Counted from the stretch's first letter, positions 27,775 to 37,846 are shown. The stretch is 64,000 bases of DNA from Clostridia bacterium (GCA_017397655.1 JAFQIG010000082.1:1-64000); one strand, 5' to 3'. Made by a program: numbers and translations. Notes: generated by a model from the sequence alone, not told the origin.

Positions 27775-29046
27775 ATGAAGTACGAAGAAGCTTTAGAATA
27801 TATCCATTCTTTAGAAAAATTCGGTATTAAGCCCGGTATGGAGCGAATCACTTCGCTCTGCCGGGTTTTCGGTGATGTACACAACTCTCTTCGTTTTATC
27901 CATATAGCAGGAACAAACGGCAAAGGCTCTACATCAACAATGATCTCTGAATGTTGCCGTGAATCGGGATATAAAACAGGTTTATTCATCTCTCCGTATG
28001 TGCTGGATTTCAGAGAAAGAATTCAGATAAACGGCGAAATGATCCCGAAGGACAAGCTGACACGGATTGTTGAAAAAATGATTCCCGTTGCAGAGGAAAT
28101 GGACGAGAGTCCGACCGAGTTTGAGTTCATAACAGCAGCCGCATTGTTGTATTACTATGAAGAAAAATGTGACGTTGTTGTACTTGAAACGGGACTTGGC
28201 GGCAGGCTGGATTCAACCAATATAATCAAGGCACCGTTAGCATCCGTAATAACGTCGGTATCGTTTGATCATATGGGTGTACTCGGAAACACACTTTCTG
28301 AGATTTCCGGGGAAAAGTGCGGTATTATCAAAGAAAACTCCGTTACGGTTTCGTATCCGATTCAACACAGAGAAGCTTTTGAGGTTATAAGAAAGACTGC
28401 AAAAGAAAAGAACAATTTACTGCTTGTACCCGATGTATCAAAGCTTTCTGTCGAGTATATGGATATAACGGGAACGGTTGCTGTATACGACGGATTGAGG
28501 TTCAGACTGAAGCTTGTCGGTGAGCATATGGTTTATAATGCAATAACTGCAGTAACAACGCTCAAGGCGGTGCGTGAAAGAGGTTTACCGAATATCACCG
28601 ACAAGGCGATTGTCGATGGGATTGCACGTACGGTAATGCCTGCACGAATGCAGCTTGTCTGTGACAGTCCGATGATAATTATTGACGGTGGTCACAATGT
28701 CGGTTGTGCCGAGGCGCTCTTCGGATTGACAGATAAATTCCTGAAGGGCAAAAGAATAATCGGCATCTGCGGTCTTATGGCTGACAAAGAATATGAGAAT
28801 TATGTCAGCAAGATTGCGCCGTGCTTTGAAAAGATAATTACTGTAACTGTCAATAATCCGAGGTCTCTCAGTGCAGCACAGCTTTCCGAATGTGCAGGAA
28901 AGTATTGTGACAGCGAGCCGGCTGTCAGTATTAAAGATGCTGTAAAAAGAGCGGTTTCTTTGGCCGGCGACGATGGTGTAGTTGTTGTCTGCGGATCGTT
29001 TTATATGGTGAGCGACGTCTGCGAAGCTTTAAAAAATATTATATAA
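27775..29046 (+). CDS. folC: Bifunctional folylpolyglutamate synthase/dihydrofolate synthase
   Basis: 423-residue Mur-ligase-type enzyme adding glutamate to dihydropteroate or folates. The ATP P-loop is GTNGKGSTST (about 45-54), followed by FISPYVLDFRERI (folate-contacting), the metal/ATP residues in LETGLGGRLDSTN and SFDHMGVLG, and the C-terminal glutamate-binding domain with DGGHNVGC. All main motifs are intact. Starts 2 nt after valS, so the two are co-transcribed; a strong terminator follows. Confidence 0.95.
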   Translation: MKYEEALEYIHSLEKFGIKPGMERITSLCRVFGDVHNSLRFIHIAGTNGKGSTSTMISECCRESGYKTGLFISPYVLDFRERIQINGEMIPKDKLTRIVEKMIPVAEEMDESPTEFEFITAAALLYYYEEKCDVVVLETGLGGRLDSTNIIKAPLASVITSVSFDHMGVLGNTLSEISGEKCGIIKENSVTVSYPIQHREAFEVIRKTAKEKNNLLLVPDVSKLSVEYMDITGTVAVYDGLRFRLKLVGEHMVYNAITAVTTLKAVRERGLPNITDKAIVDGIARTVMPARMQLVCDSPMIIIDGGHNVGCAEALFGLTDKFLKGKRIIGICGLMADKEYENYVSKIAPCFEKIITVTVNNPRSLSAAQLSECAGKYCDSEPAVSIKDAVKRAVSLAGDDGVVVVCGSFYMVSDVCEALKNII

Positions 29047-29076
29047 ACTACAAAATATGTCAAATATTTTTGTGTC

Positions 29077-29114
29077 AATCCTTTATCCTTAACGGGTAAA
29101 GGATTTTTTATTTT
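29077..29114 (+). terminator. Terminator between folC and spoIIAA
   Basis: ATCCTTTA(T)CC and GG(G)TAAAGGAT form a stem of about 10 bp around TTAAC, then TTTTTTATTTT. It ends exactly where the spoIIAA ribosome binding site GGAGG (29115-29119) begins, so the spore operon needs a promoter inside or read-through past this hairpin. Confidence 0.88.
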
Positions 29115-29124
29115 GGAGGTAAGT

Positions 29125-29433
29125 ATGAAAGTCAGGATAAAAAAACAAAATGAGCTTCTGACGGTTTATCTTTGCGGTGAGCTTGACCACCATACTGCAG
29201 AGCCTGTCAGAGAGATTATTGACGAAGAAATTGCAAAAGGAAAACCAAAAGTGCTTCGTCTTGATTTTTTGGAAGTTGATTTTATGGACAGCTCAGGCGT
29301 CGGACTTGTTATGGGCAGATACAAGAAGCTGAGAGAGTACGGCGGTGCTGTTGAGCTATGTAATATGGGACAAGCCGTCACAAGGATCATGAAGCTTTCG
29401 GCTATCGAAAAAATAGCAAAAATAAAGGAGTAA
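29125..29433 (+). CDS. spoIIAA: Anti-sigma F factor antagonist SpoIIAA
   Basis: 102-residue STAS-domain protein. When dephosphorylated it binds SpoIIAB and frees sigma F in the forespore. The phosphorylated serine is the first or second Ser of FMDSSGVGLVMGRYK (about residues 56-60), conserved as in Bacillus. The ATG at 29125 has GGAGG 5 nt upstream; a TTG at 29113 lies inside the terminator/ribosome site and is rejected. First gene of the spoIIA operon. Confidence 0.95.
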   Translation: MKVRIKKQNELLTVYLCGELDHHTAEPVREIIDEEIAKGKPKVLRLDFLEVDFMDSSGVGLVMGRYKKLREYGGAVELCNMGQAVTRIMKLSAIEKIAKIKE

Positions 29434-29437
29434 GAAT

Positions 29438-29875
29438 ATGAAAAGCACAAATATGATGAAGCTTGAAATCGAAAGTAAATCGGTAAACGAGTCATTTGCA
29501 AGAGCGACAGTTTCCGCATTTGCGTCACAGCTTGATCCGACCGTATCGGAGCTGTCGGACATACGCACGGCAGTTAGTGAAGCGGTGACAAACTGTATCG
29601 TTCATGCATACAGGGATACTGTCGGAAAAATATACATAACGGCGTTTTTCACGGAAAACAAAACATTTTGCGTCAGAATAAGGGATAAGGGGTGCGGAAT
29701 AGAGGATATAGAAAAGGCAAAGGAGCCTCTTTTTACAACAGCAGGCGGCGAAAGGGCGGGACTCGGCTTTGCAGTAATGGAGAGCTTTTCGGACAAAATA
29801 AAAATCAGTTCCAAGGTAGGTAAAGGAACTACCGTCACACTTTACAAAAAGATCTGCGGCAGGGACGATGCTTAA
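29438..29875 (+). CDS. spoIIAB: Anti-sigma F factor / serine kinase SpoIIAB
   Basis: 145-residue GHKL-fold kinase that phosphorylates SpoIIAA and sequesters sigma F. The ATP-binding elements are AVSEAVTNCIVHAY (N box, about 48-61), RDKGCGIEDIEKA (G1) and GGERAGLGFAVMESF (G2). Four nucleotides separate it from spoIIAA, with AAAGGAG before the ATG; it overlaps sigF by 8 nt, the usual coupled arrangement that keeps stoichiometry. Confidence 0.95.
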   Translation: MKSTNMMKLEIESKSVNESFARATVSAFASQLDPTVSELSDIRTAVSEAVTNCIVHAYRDTVGKIYITAFFTENKTFCVRIRDKGCGIEDIEKAKEPLFTTAGGERAGLGFAVMESFSDKIKISSKVGKGTTVTLYKKICGRDDA

Positions 29876-30530
29876 AGAAAAAAGAGAGAAAATGATAGAG
29901 GGAAACCTCGGACTGGTACACTCGTGTGCATCACGCTTTAAGGAAAGAGGAGTGGAATACGATGATCTGTTTCAGGCAGGCTGTGTAGGACTTTGTAAGG
30001 CGGCTGACGGATATGACGAAAGCAGAGGCTTTGCCTTTTCAACCTACGCCGTGCCTGTGATTCTGGGAGAGATCAAGCGGCTTTTCCGTGACGGCGGTGC
30101 GGTAAAGGTCGGCAGAACATTAAAGGAAAAATCACGAAAAACAGTAAAAATTAAAGAAGAGCTTGAATTAACGCTTGGCAGAGAGCCGACAATTTCGGAG
30201 CTGTCCGAAAGAATAGGTGAATCAGAATCGGAAACAGCTTTTTTGCTTAATGCAACGCAACCTGTACTGTCGCTGACAGTCGAAAACGATGACGGAACAT
30301 CAGAAAAAGACATACCGACAATGAGGGAGGATGACAGAATAATTGATATGATTTCGTTAAGAGAAATTTTATCAAAATTTGATAAAAAAGATAAGATGCT
30401 GGTCGAATACAGATATTTTAAAAACCTTACTCAGTCAAGGACGGCAGAGCTTCTGTCAATGTCACAGGTGCAGGTTTCAAGACGAGAAAAGAAGCTTTTG
30501 TCAGCCATCAGAAAGGAGATGATCAAATAG
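29868..30530 (+). CDS. sigF: Sporulation sigma factor F
   Basis: 220-residue forespore sigma factor. Region 2 includes GLVHSCASRFKERG, YDDLFQAGCVGLCKA and FSTYAVPVILGEIKRLFRD; region 4 ends with LSMSQVQVSRREKK (helix-turn-helix). It lacks region 1, as expected for a sporulation sigma. Its placement directly after spoIIAA and spoIIAB identifies it as sigma F rather than the closely similar sigma G. The start overlaps spoIIAB by 8 nt. Confidence 0.95.
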   Translation: MLKEKREKMIEGNLGLVHSCASRFKERGVEYDDLFQAGCVGLCKAADGYDESRGFAFSTYAVPVILGEIKRLFRDGGAVKVGRTLKEKSRKTVKIKEELELTLGREPTISELSERIGESESETAFLLNATQPVLSLTVENDDGTSEKDIPTMREDDRIIDMISLREILSKFDKKDKMLVEYRYFKNLTQSRTAELLSMSQVQVSRREKKLLSAIRKEMIK

Positions 30531-30560
30531 AATTCATGTGTATTTAAAGGGCGATTTTGC

Positions 30561-30589
30561 TTGACATAAAGTGCGGATTATGATATCAT
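30561..30589 (+). promoter_or_regulatory. Sigma-A promoter of the pyr operon
   Basis: TTGACA (30561-30566), 17-nt spacer, TATCAT (30584-30589), close to consensus. About 88 nt of leader precede pyrC. I see no convincing PyrR-type anti-terminator/terminator pair in the leader. It contains a 6-codon mini-ORF (ATG 30646, stop 30664-30666), and an AAAGGA at 30649-30654, too far from the pyrC ATG to serve it. Confidence 0.82.
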
Positions 30590-30682
30590 CTATTAGATAT
30601 AAAAGTAATGTGTCGTTTTATGCAACAGAGTCACTTTTTAATACCATGAAAGGAAAGATACAGTAAGTATCGCACGTGTGAA

Positions 30683-31912
30683 ATGGAACTTTTGTTAAAA
30701 AATATTCACTATGTTGATTCTGAAAACGAATTATTTGTTGATGAAGTATCCGCAGCATCGGATTTTGACGGTGCTTCTTTTATTAATTGTAATAATTATA
30801 TTGCTTTTCCCGGTTTTGCTGATGTACACGTACATTTCAGAGAACCGGGATTTATTTATAAAGAAACGATAAAAAGCGGCAGTATGGCGGCATCACGTGG
30901 CGGTTATACCGATGTGTGCACAATGCCCAATCTGAAGCCTGTTCCCGATTGCAAAGAATCGCTTGATATCCAGCTCAAGGCTATTCGGGATACTGCTGTT
31001 ATCCGTGTGCATCCGTATGCTTCGATAACTGTCGGGCAAAACGGCGAAACGCTCTCCGATATGTCTGATCTTTGTGATGCGATAGCTTTCTCCGATGACG
31101 GCAAAGGTGTTCAGAATGATGATATGATGAGGCTCGCCATGCAGGAAGCGGTACGACTCGGTAAAATGATTGTTGCTCATTGCGAAGATAACTCACTTCT
31201 TTTCGGCGGCTATATTCACGACGGCGAGTATGCACGCATTCATTCGCATAAGGGTATCTGCAGCGAAAGCGAGTGGAGACCCATTGAGCGTGATCTGAAA
31301 TTAGCCGAGGAAACATGCTGTAAATATCACGTTTGCCACATTTCAACCAAAGAAAGTGTAGAGCTTATCAGACAGGCAAAGAAAATCGGTGTTAATGTTA
31401 CTTGCGAGACGGCACCGCATTATCTTGTTCTTGATGATATGTGTCTTGAAGAACACGGCAGATTCAAGATGAATCCGCCTATACGCTCAAAGAAAGATAA
31501 AGAAGCGCTTATTGAGGGCATAATCGACGGTACGATAGATATGATCGCAACAGATCATGCACCTCACAGCTCGGAGGAAAAGAGCAAAGGTCTTTCGGGT
31601 AGTATGATGGGTGTAGTCGGACTTGAAACAGCATTCCCCGTTATGTATACGGAGCTTGTCAAAAAAGGCGTTATCACCTTGAATAAACTGACAGAGCTTA
31701 TGAGCGTTAATGCGAGAAAGCGTTTCGGATTACCGAAGGCTTCGATAGAAAACGGTAATTTTACCGTGTTTGATCTTAATGATGAATATGTCGTTGATCC
31801 GACAGAATTCCTCACTATGGGCAGAAGTACGCCTTTTGACGGCACAAAAGTTTTCGGCAGATGTAAAGTAACTGTATGCGACGGCAAAGTCGTATGGATG
31901 GAGGACAAATGA
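30683..31912 (+). CDS. pyrC: Dihydroorotase
   Basis: 409-residue class I dihydroorotase, third step of pyrimidine synthesis. Zinc ligands: DVHVHFREPGF (about 48), the carboxylated-lysine region, HCED and CHIS histidines (about 168 and 217), and IATDHAPHSSEEK (about 292). The ATG at 30683 is preceded only by GTGTGAA, a weak ribosome site, unlike the other genes here; no better in-frame start is available. First gene of pyrC-K-D-F-E-B-I; the stop overlaps the pyrK start by 4 nt. Confidence 0.95.
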   Translation: MELLLKNIHYVDSENELFVDEVSAASDFDGASFINCNNYIAFPGFADVHVHFREPGFIYKETIKSGSMAASRGGYTDVCTMPNLKPVPDCKESLDIQLKAIRDTAVIRVHPYASITVGQNGETLSDMSDLCDAIAFSDDGKGVQNDDMMRLAMQEAVRLGKMIVAHCEDNSLLFGGYIHDGEYARIHSHKGICSESEWRPIERDLKLAEETCCKYHVCHISTKESVELIRQAKKIGVNVTCETAPHYLVLDDMCLEEHGRFKMNPPIRSKKDKEALIEGIIDGTIDMIATDHAPHSSEEKSKGLSGSMMGVVGLETAFPVMYTELVKKGVITLNKLTELMSVNARKRFGLPKASIENGNFTVFDLNDEYVVDPTEFLTMGRSTPFDGTKVFGRCKVTVCDGKVVWMEDK

Positions 31913-32640
31913 AACAGAGTTTTTACAATGTGATCAGCAATGAAAGAATTGCAAAGAACACTTATAAAATGATTCTTTCGGGTGATACGAGCGATCTCAC
32001 GGCTACAGGTCAGTTTGTCAATATCAAGCTTGACGGATTCTATCTGCGTAGACCTATTTCCGTTTGTGATTGGGACGAAACAACAATAACATTGATTTAT
32101 AAGGTTGTCGGTGACGGTACGGAAAAGATGGCAGAGATCGAAGTCGGTACAACGCTTGATGTACTTACAGGTCTCGGCAACGGATATAATACACAAAAAA
32201 GCGGCGACAAACCGCTTCTTATCGGCGGCGGTGTCGGTGTTCCTCCTCTTTTTGCACTTTGCAAAAGGCTGATTGAAGAGGGTAAGGAGGTTTCTGTTGT
32301 TCTCGGCTTCAATTCTGCGGAAGAAATCTTTCTTAAAGACGATTTTGAAAAAATCGGTGCGAAGGTTTACATTACAACTGCTGACGGAAGCTTTGGGACA
32401 AAGGGCTTTGTAACTGATGTTATAAAGGATCTTGAGTACACATATTTCTACACCTGCGGACCGATGCCGATGTTCAAGGCTATCGAAAGCGTTGCAACAA
32501 CAAGCGGACAGTACAGCTTTGAGGAGCGCATGGGATGCGGCTTCGGTGCCTGTATGGGTTGCAGCTGTAAGACGAAATACGGTAACAAGAGAATCTGTAA
32601 GGACGGACCTGTGCTTGAAAGGGAGGAGATTGTATGGTAA
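31909..32640 (+). CDS. pyrK: Dihydroorotate dehydrogenase electron transfer subunit
   Basis: 243-residue iron-sulfur flavoprotein that passes electrons from PyrD to NAD+. FAD-binding beta barrel with YLRRPISVCDWD (RxxS), NAD-binding GGGVGVPPLFALCK, and a C-terminal 2Fe-2S site CGFGACMGCSCK...CKDGP. The ATG at 31909 has GGAGG 5 nt before it and overlaps the pyrC stop (ATGA). Presence of pyrK fixes PyrD as the NAD-linked type 1B enzyme. Confidence 0.95.
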   Translation: MKQSFYNVISNERIAKNTYKMILSGDTSDLTATGQFVNIKLDGFYLRRPISVCDWDETTITLIYKVVGDGTEKMAEIEVGTTLDVLTGLGNGYNTQKSGDKPLLIGGGVGVPPLFALCKRLIEEGKEVSVVLGFNSAEEIFLKDDFEKIGAKVYITTADGSFGTKGFVTDVIKDLEYTYFYTCGPMPMFKAIESVATTSGQYSFEERMGCGFGACMGCSCKTKYGNKRICKDGPVLEREEIVW

Positions 32641-33545
32641 ATACTAAAGTTAATCTTTGCGGTATCGAGATCGACAATCCCGTTATACCTGCAAGCGGAA
32701 CTTTCGGCTTCGGTTATGAGTTTGCCGAGCTTTATGACATCAATTGTCTCGGAACATTCTCTTTCAAGGGTACAACAAAGGATCCCCGATTCGGCAATCC
32801 CACACCACGTATTGCGGAGTGTACGGCAGGTATGATAAACTCTGTCGGACTCCAGAATCCCGGAGTGGAAAGGGTTATTGATGAAGAGCTTGTTAAGCTC
32901 AAAAAGTGCTTCAACAAGCCTGTTATGGCAAATATCAGCGGTTTCTCGCTTGACGAATATATTTATACTTGTGAAAAAATCGATGAACAGGAGCAGGTCG
33001 GCTGGCTTGAAGTAAACATCAGCTGTCCCAACGTTCACGGTGGAGGTATGAGCTTCGGTACATCGGCAAAGGCTGCTGCCGAGGTTACAAAAGCGGTCAA
33101 GGCTGTAACTAAAAAGCCTGTTATAATCAAGCTTACACCAAATGTTACTGATATCACCGAAATAGCAAAGGCTTGCGAAAGTGAGGGTGCAGACGGACTC
33201 AGTCTCATCAACACTCTTCTCGGTATGAGGATTGATCTTAAAACCAAAAAGCCTGTAATCGCTAACAAGATGGGCGGTTTTTCGGGTGCAGCGATCAAGC
33301 CTGTTGCCGTCAGAATGGTTTATCAGGTTTATGAGGCGGTCAAAATTCCGATTGTCGGAATGGGCGGTGCTTCTACGGCACAGGATGTCATCGAATTTAT
33401 GCTTGCAGGCGCTACTGCGGTAGAGATCGGTGCGGCGAACCTTATTGATCCCTTTGCATCAAAGAATATTGTCGATTCTTTGCCGGAGGTTATGGCAAAA
33501 TACGGTATCAATAATTTAAGTGAATATATAGGAGGAGCACACTAA
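32634..33545 (+). CDS. pyrD: Dihydroorotate dehydrogenase, type 1B catalytic subunit
   Basis: 303-residue FMN enzyme oxidising dihydroorotate to orotate. Substrate and FMN motifs: [33 protein letters not shown] (catalytic Cys, about 132), and [11 protein letters not shown] (phosphate binding, about 241). Overlaps pyrK by 7 nt and pyrF by 1 nt, so tightly coupled. Length normal for the type 1B subfamily. Confidence 0.96.
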   Translation: MVNTKVNLCGIEIDNPVIPASGTFGFGYEFAELYDINCLGTFSFKGTTKDPRFGNPTPRIAECTAGMINSVGLQNPGVERVIDEELVKLKKCFNKPVMANISGFSLDEYIYTCEKIDEQEQVGWLEVNISCPNVHGGGMSFGTSAKAAAEVTKAVKAVTKKPVIIKLTPNVTDITEIAKACESEGADGLSLINTLLGMRIDLKTKKPVIANKMGGFSGAAIKPVAVRMVYQVYEAVKIPIVGMGGASTAQDVIEFMLAGATAVEIGAANLIDPFASKNIVDSLPEVMAKYGINNLSEYIGGAH

Positions 33546-34249
33546 TGGGTAAGGATGTAATCATTGCATTGGATTTTGCGGATGAAAACGAAGTGTTTTC
33601 GTTTCTCGATCTTTTCAAGGAGGAAAAGCCGTTTGTAAAGATCGGTATGGAGCTTTATTATTCTCAAGGTCCCGACATTGTTAAAAAGATCAAGGAAAGA
33701 GGACACAAGATCTTTGTCGATCTCAAGCTTCATGACATTCCGACAACTGTTAAGAAGTCTATGAAAGTATTGTCAAAGCTTGATGTTGATATGTGCAACC
33801 TTCACGCAGCAGGTACTTCTGCTATGATGGAAGCAGCTATCGAAGGACTTACGAGAGAAGACGGTACAAGGCCGCTTCTTATTGCAGTCACACAGCTTAC
33901 TTCAACAGACGAAGAGCGTATGAGAAATGAGCTTCTCATCAATGAACCGATTGACAAGGTTGTTATGCATTATGCTTATAATGCAAAGAAATCGGGTCTT
34001 GACGGTGTTGTTTGTTCGCCGCTTGAAGCAGGCAAGGTTCACGAGGTATGCGGCTCCGATTTTGTAACCGTTACTCCGGGTGTACGCTTTGCAGACGGTG
34101 ATGTCGGCGATCAGAAGAGAGTTACAACGCCTGCAAAGGCTAATGAAATCGGCTCTGACTATATTGTAGTCGGCAGACCGATCACACAGGCGGAGGATCC
34201 TGTAGCAGCTTACAGAAGATGTGTTAATGAATTTGTTAAAGGAGAATAA
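33545..34249 (+). CDS. pyrF: Orotidine 5'-phosphate decarboxylase
   Basis: 234-residue type 1 OMP decarboxylase (final step to UMP). Catalytic charged network is [12 protein letters not shown] (K and D, about 60-70); phosphate-binding PGVRF (about 178) and GRPIT (about 214) are present. Starts on the last base of the pyrD stop codon region and precedes pyrE by 4 nt. Confidence 0.95.
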   Translation: MGKDVIIALDFADENEVFSFLDLFKEEKPFVKIGMELYYSQGPDIVKKIKERGHKIFVDLKLHDIPTTVKKSMKVLSKLDVDMCNLHAAGTSAMMEAAIEGLTREDGTRPLLIAVTQLTSTDEERMRNELLINEPIDKVVMHYAYNAKKSGLDGVVCSPLEAGKVHEVCGSDFVTVTPGVRFADGDVGDQKRVTTPAKANEIGSDYIVVGRPITQAEDPVAAYRRCVNEFVKGE

Positions 34250-34253
34250 AGAA

Positions 34254-34886
34254 ATGGATAAGAGAATAGCAGCTGACCTTTTAAAGATCAAGGCAGTATT
34301 TTTAAGACCCGAAGAACCCTTTACTTGGGCAAGCGGTATCAAAAGTCCGATTTACTGTGATAACAGACTTACACTCACATCGGTAGAAGTTCGTAACGAT
34401 GTTGAAGAGGGACTTGCAGCTCTTGTAAAAGAGCACTTCCCCGAAGCAGAAGTTCTTATGGGAACGAGCACGGCAGGTATTGCTCATGCTGCAATTACCG
34501 CGCATCTTCTCTCTATGCCGATGGGATATGTCCGTTCGGGCAACAAGGATCACGGCAGACAGAACAGAATTGAAGGTAAGCTTGAAAAAGGTCAGAAGGT
34601 AGTAGTTGTTGAAGATCTTATTTCAACAGGCGGCAGTGTAATCGACGTTGTTGATGCACTTCGTGAAGCAGGTGCAGAGGTGCTCGGTATTGTCAGCATC
34701 TTTACTTACGGTATGAAAAAAGGACTTGACAGACTGGCAGAGGCCAATGTTGTCAATTACAGTCTGACCAATCTTGACTGTATTGCCGAGATAGCAGAAC
34801 AGCAGGGATATATCAAGGAAGGCGATAAAGAAAAGCTTATCAACTTCAGAAACAATCCGAGCGATGAAAGCTGGATAACAAAATAA
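34254..34886 (+). CDS. pyrE: Orotate phosphoribosyltransferase
   Basis: 210-residue enzyme joining orotate to PRPP. The PRPP loop is [13 protein letters not shown] (about 118-130); the catalytic lysine/arginine loop [13 protein letters not shown] precedes it. The ATG at 34254 has AAAGGAG about 10 nt upstream; the longer frame from 34221 overlaps pyrF and is rejected. Confidence 0.95.
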   Translation: MDKRIAADLLKIKAVFLRPEEPFTWASGIKSPIYCDNRLTLTSVEVRNDVEEGLAALVKEHFPEAEVLMGTSTAGIAHAAITAHLLSMPMGYVRSGNKDHGRQNRIEGKLEKGQKVVVVEDLISTGGSVIDVVDALREAGAEVLGIVSIFTYGMKKGLDRLAEANVVNYSLTNLDCIAEIAEQQGYIKEGDKEKLINFRNNPSDESWITK

Positions 34887-34905
34887 ATCCGAAAGGATGC
34901 ACAGA

Positions 34906-35820
34906 ATGAGAAATCTTATTGACATACGGGATTTGTCCGTAAAAGAGATTGAAGAGCTTATCGCTGTTGCGGATGACATTATCGAGAATCCTGAAAAATA
35001 TGCTGAGAAGTGCAGACATAAAAAACTTGCTACGCTTTTCTTTGAACCGTCAACCAGAACAAGACTCAGTTTTGAAGCTGCTATGTATGAGCTTGGCGGC
35101 AATGTTTTAGGTTTTTCCGAGGCTCAGAGCAGCTCTGCGGCAAAGGGAGAAAGTGTAGCTGATACCGTCAGAACAGTCAGCTGTTATGCGGATATTATCG
35201 CTATGCGTCATCCGAAAGAGGGTGCTCCGCTTGTTGCATCAACAGCATCCGAGGTTCCGATTATCAATGCAGGTGACGGCGGTCATAATCATCCGACACA
35301 GACATTAACCGATCTTTTGACAATCAAACGTGAAACAGGCAGACTCTGTAACCTTACGGTCGGCTTCTGCGGTGACCTTAAATTCGGAAGAACCGTTCAC
35401 TCTCTGATTTCCGCTTTATCAAGATATACAGGAATAAAGATTGTTCTTATCTCTCCCGACGAGCTTAAGTTACCGGGCTATATCAAAGAAGAGGCTCTTA
35501 ATGCGAATAACATTCCTTATGAGCAGACAACCGATCTTGAGTCAGTTATGCCCGAGCTTGACATACTTTATATGACAAGGGTTCAGCGTGAACGCTTCTT
35601 TAACGAAGAAGATTATTTAAGACTTAAGGACAGCTATATTCTGACTCCTGAAAAGCTTAAGAATGCTAAACAGTCACTTCGTATTCTTCATCCGCTTCCC
35701 AGAGTCAATGAAATCTCTCGTGAGGTTGACAAGGACGAGCGTGCTTGCTATTTCAGACAGGTCAGATATGGTAAATATATCAGAATGGCACTCATTCTGA
35801 TGCTCTTGGGGGTAGAATAA
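34906..35820 (+). CDS. pyrB: Aspartate carbamoyltransferase catalytic subunit
   Basis: 304-residue catalytic chain making carbamoyl-aspartate. Signatures: [16 protein letters not shown] (carbamoyl-phosphate loop, about 48-63), [11 protein letters not shown] (about 131), MTRVQRERF and [11 protein letters not shown] (aspartate side). The ATG at 34906 has AAAGGATG upstream; the ATG at 34897 sits within that ribosome site. Followed by the regulatory chain with a 1-nt overlap. Confidence 0.96.
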   Translation: MRNLIDIRDLSVKEIEELIAVADDIIENPEKYAEKCRHKKLATLFFEPSTRTRLSFEAAMYELGGNVLGFSEAQSSSAAKGESVADTVRTVSCYADIIAMRHPKEGAPLVASTASEVPIINAGDGGHNHPTQTLTDLLTIKRETGRLCNLTVGFCGDLKFGRTVHSLISALSRYTGIKIVLISPDELKLPGYIKEEALNANNIPYEQTTDLESVMPELDILYMTRVQRERFFNEEDYLRLKDSYILTPEKLKNAKQSLRILHPLPRVNEISREVDKDERACYFRQVRYGKYIRMALILMLLGVE

Positions 35821-36242
35821 TGAGAATTGACGAAATAACCAACGGCATTGTTATTGATCATATCAAGGCCGGCAAGGGTATGCAGATTTACCATTTTTTA
35901 AAGCTCGGCGAGCTTGACTGTCCTGTTGCCATTATTAAGAATGTCAACAGTCACCGTATGGGTAAAAAAGATCTGATCAAGGTTGATACTCCGATGGACA
36001 TTGATCTGGATGTTCTCGGTTATATTGATGCAGGGATAACAGTAAACATAATCAAGGATGGTAAGCGTGTCAACAAGTTGAATCCTACTTTACCTGAAAA
36101 GCTTGTTAATGTTATTAAATGCAAAAATCCCCGTTGTATTACTACAACAGAGCAGGAGATTGACCAGATATTCAAGCTCACAGATAAGGAAAAAAAGGTC
36201 TATCGCTGTGCTTATTGTGAGACTAAATATTCTTCTGATTAA
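35820..36242 (+). CDS. pyrI: Aspartate carbamoyltransferase regulatory subunit
   Basis: 140-residue regulatory chain that binds CTP/ATP and, through a zinc site, the catalytic chain. Zinc ligands are CKNPRCI (about 101-107) and CAYCE (about 132-136). It starts on the last base of the pyrB stop (TAATG). A regulatory chain means the enzyme is allosteric, unlike the Bacillus PyrB, which lacks it. Last gene of the operon; no carA/carB here. Confidence 0.96.
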   Translation: MRIDEITNGIVIDHIKAGKGMQIYHFLKLGELDCPVAIIKNVNSHRMGKKDLIKVDTPMDIDLDVLGYIDAGITVNIIKDGKRVNKLNPTLPEKLVNVIKCKNPRCITTTEQEIDQIFKLTDKEKKVYRCAYCETKYSSD

Positions 36243-36271
36243 TTGACTGATTTTCAATTTTGTGGTATAAT
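36243..36271 (+). promoter_or_regulatory. Sigma-A promoter for the secreted phosphoesterase
   Basis: TTGACT (36243-36248), 17-nt spacer, TATAAT (36266-36271). The -35 box begins one base after the pyrI stop codon. Confidence 0.83.
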
Positions 36272-36315
36272 TTCTGTACCAAGTTGGTTCAATAATTAAA
36301 ATTGGAGGTTAAAAA

Positions 36316-37827
36316 ATGAAGAAAACAAGTAAGAAAATACTTAGCGTGATTCTTTGTTTAACAATGATCTTCACTCTTTTCTCAGTTGCTGCAAGTGCTG
36401 ATGAAGCTGCAACACCGGAAACAGGTGATGTTTTCAGAATCAGCTGTTCTGTCAACGGTGATACGGCAACTCAAAGAGGTTTCTGCTGGTACACAAAGGA
36501 AAGCTGTGAAACAAAGATTTCTGTTTTTGCAGGAGATGTTGATGTTACCGAATCTCTTACTCTCTGTGATGTGGTTTCAGAAGAGTGGGAAGGCAACTTT
36601 ATGCACAAGGTTCTTGTAAAAGGACTTACGGCAGGTACAGATTATACTTACCGCATCTACGGTCCCAACGGCACTTATGCAGACGGTAGTTTTTCTACGG
36701 ATGACGGTGACGATAAAGTAGAGTTTATCGGTATCGCAGACGTTCAGGCGAGCAATCTCAACAACTTCCTTAAAGGTGCAAGAACCGCTAAGGCTGCTGT
36801 TGAAACAATGCCGAATGCAGATTTTGTCGTAACTCTCGGTGACTACACAAACGACAGCACAAACGAAGAATGGGATTATAACGCAATAGCGTTTGACGGC
36901 ATCAATTCGGGCGTTACACAGGTTCCCGTTGCAGGCAACCATGACGGTCTCGGTGTCTGGAATTGGTTCAACAATATGTTCTGTGTTGATACAAGTGAAA
37001 GTGTACAGACACTCAACGGTATGAACTATTCTTTCGACTACGGCAATGTTCACTTTGCTGTTGTCAATACAAATGACCTTCTGTCTGTTTCCGTTCCTCA
37101 GCTTGTATGGCTCAAAAAGGACCTTATGAGCACTGATGCAGACTGGAAAGTAGTATTTATGCACAAGAGTCCTTATTCACTCGGTAAGGATACAAAGTGG
37201 CCTGATACACTTTATCTTCAGGAATCTCTTGAAAGCGTTCTTAACGACTGCAATGTTGACCTTGTTATGTCAGGTCACGATCATCAGTATCTTCGCACAA
37301 AGCCCTTAAAGAACAATAAGGTTGACGAAGACGGTACAGTTTACGTTCTTGCAGGTACTGCAGGAAGCAAGCGTTACGAGATCCGTGAATTCATTCTCGG
37401 TCATTTCCTTAAAGAGAATATGGTTGCAGCTATGACTGTTCAGAAGGATGGCTACGGTAACTACTGGGATGGCACATCCTTTGACAACACAAAGGAAACG
37501 AACATCGGCGGATGCTTCAACACTATCTCTGTTGATGGCGGTAAACTCACTTACACAGCATATATCATCAAGGATAAGACTGACCCCAACGATGAAACAG
37601 AAGAGGATGTTATCACTGTAATCGACCAGTTTACGATTGAAAAGGAACAGGGCGAGAACGAGATTGAGTATACAGGTGACAAAACAACATCAAAGGCAGC
37701 TTATATTGCAGGTGCTGTTCCGTCGTTACTCGGACTTGTCAGCTACACGCTTATTAACTGGCTTCCCAGATTCCTTGTAATGCTTCCCAAGCTTGTTTAT
37801 GTTTACATTACTCAGGATGTATTTTAA
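36316..37827 (+). CDS. Secreted purple-acid-phosphatase-like metallophosphoesterase
   Basis: 503 residues with a signal peptide (MKKTSKK..., cleavage near ASADEA at about 30). A fibronectin-like N-terminal domain (about 35-135) precedes the calcineurin-like domain: GIADVQA, LGDYTND, GNHDGLG, VFMHKSPYS and SGHDHQY give the dinuclear metal site. It hydrolyses a phosphomonoester or diester outside the cell. The C-terminus is a long hydrophobic/aromatic stretch (INWLPRFLVMLPKLVYVY) ending ITQDVF, without a sorting motif; it may anchor the enzyme. Own promoter and bidirectional terminator; GGAGG 9 nt before the ATG. Confidence 0.85.
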   Translation: MKKTSKKILSVILCLTMIFTLFSVAASADEAATPETGDVFRISCSVNGDTATQRGFCWYTKESCETKISVFAGDVDVTESLTLCDVVSEEWEGNFMHKVLVKGLTAGTDYTYRIYGPNGTYADGSFSTDDGDDKVEFIGIADVQASNLNNFLKGARTAKAAVETMPNADFVVTLGDYTNDSTNEEWDYNAIAFDGINSGVTQVPVAGNHDGLGVWNWFNNMFCVDTSESVQTLNGMNYSFDYGNVHFAVVNTNDLLSVSVPQLVWLKKDLMSTDADWKVVFMHKSPYSLGKDTKWPDTLYLQESLESVLNDCNVDLVMSGHDHQYLRTKPLKNNKVDEDGTVYVLAGTAGSKRYEIREFILGHFLKENMVAAMTVQKDGYGNYWDGTSFDNTKETNIGGCFNTISVDGGKLTYTAYIIKDKTDPNDETEEDVITVIDQFTIEKEQGENEIEYTGDKTTSKAAYIAGAVPSLLGLVSYTLINWLPRFLVMLPKLVYVYITQDVF

Positions 37828-37846
37828 TTAACTCAATAATAAGTTT

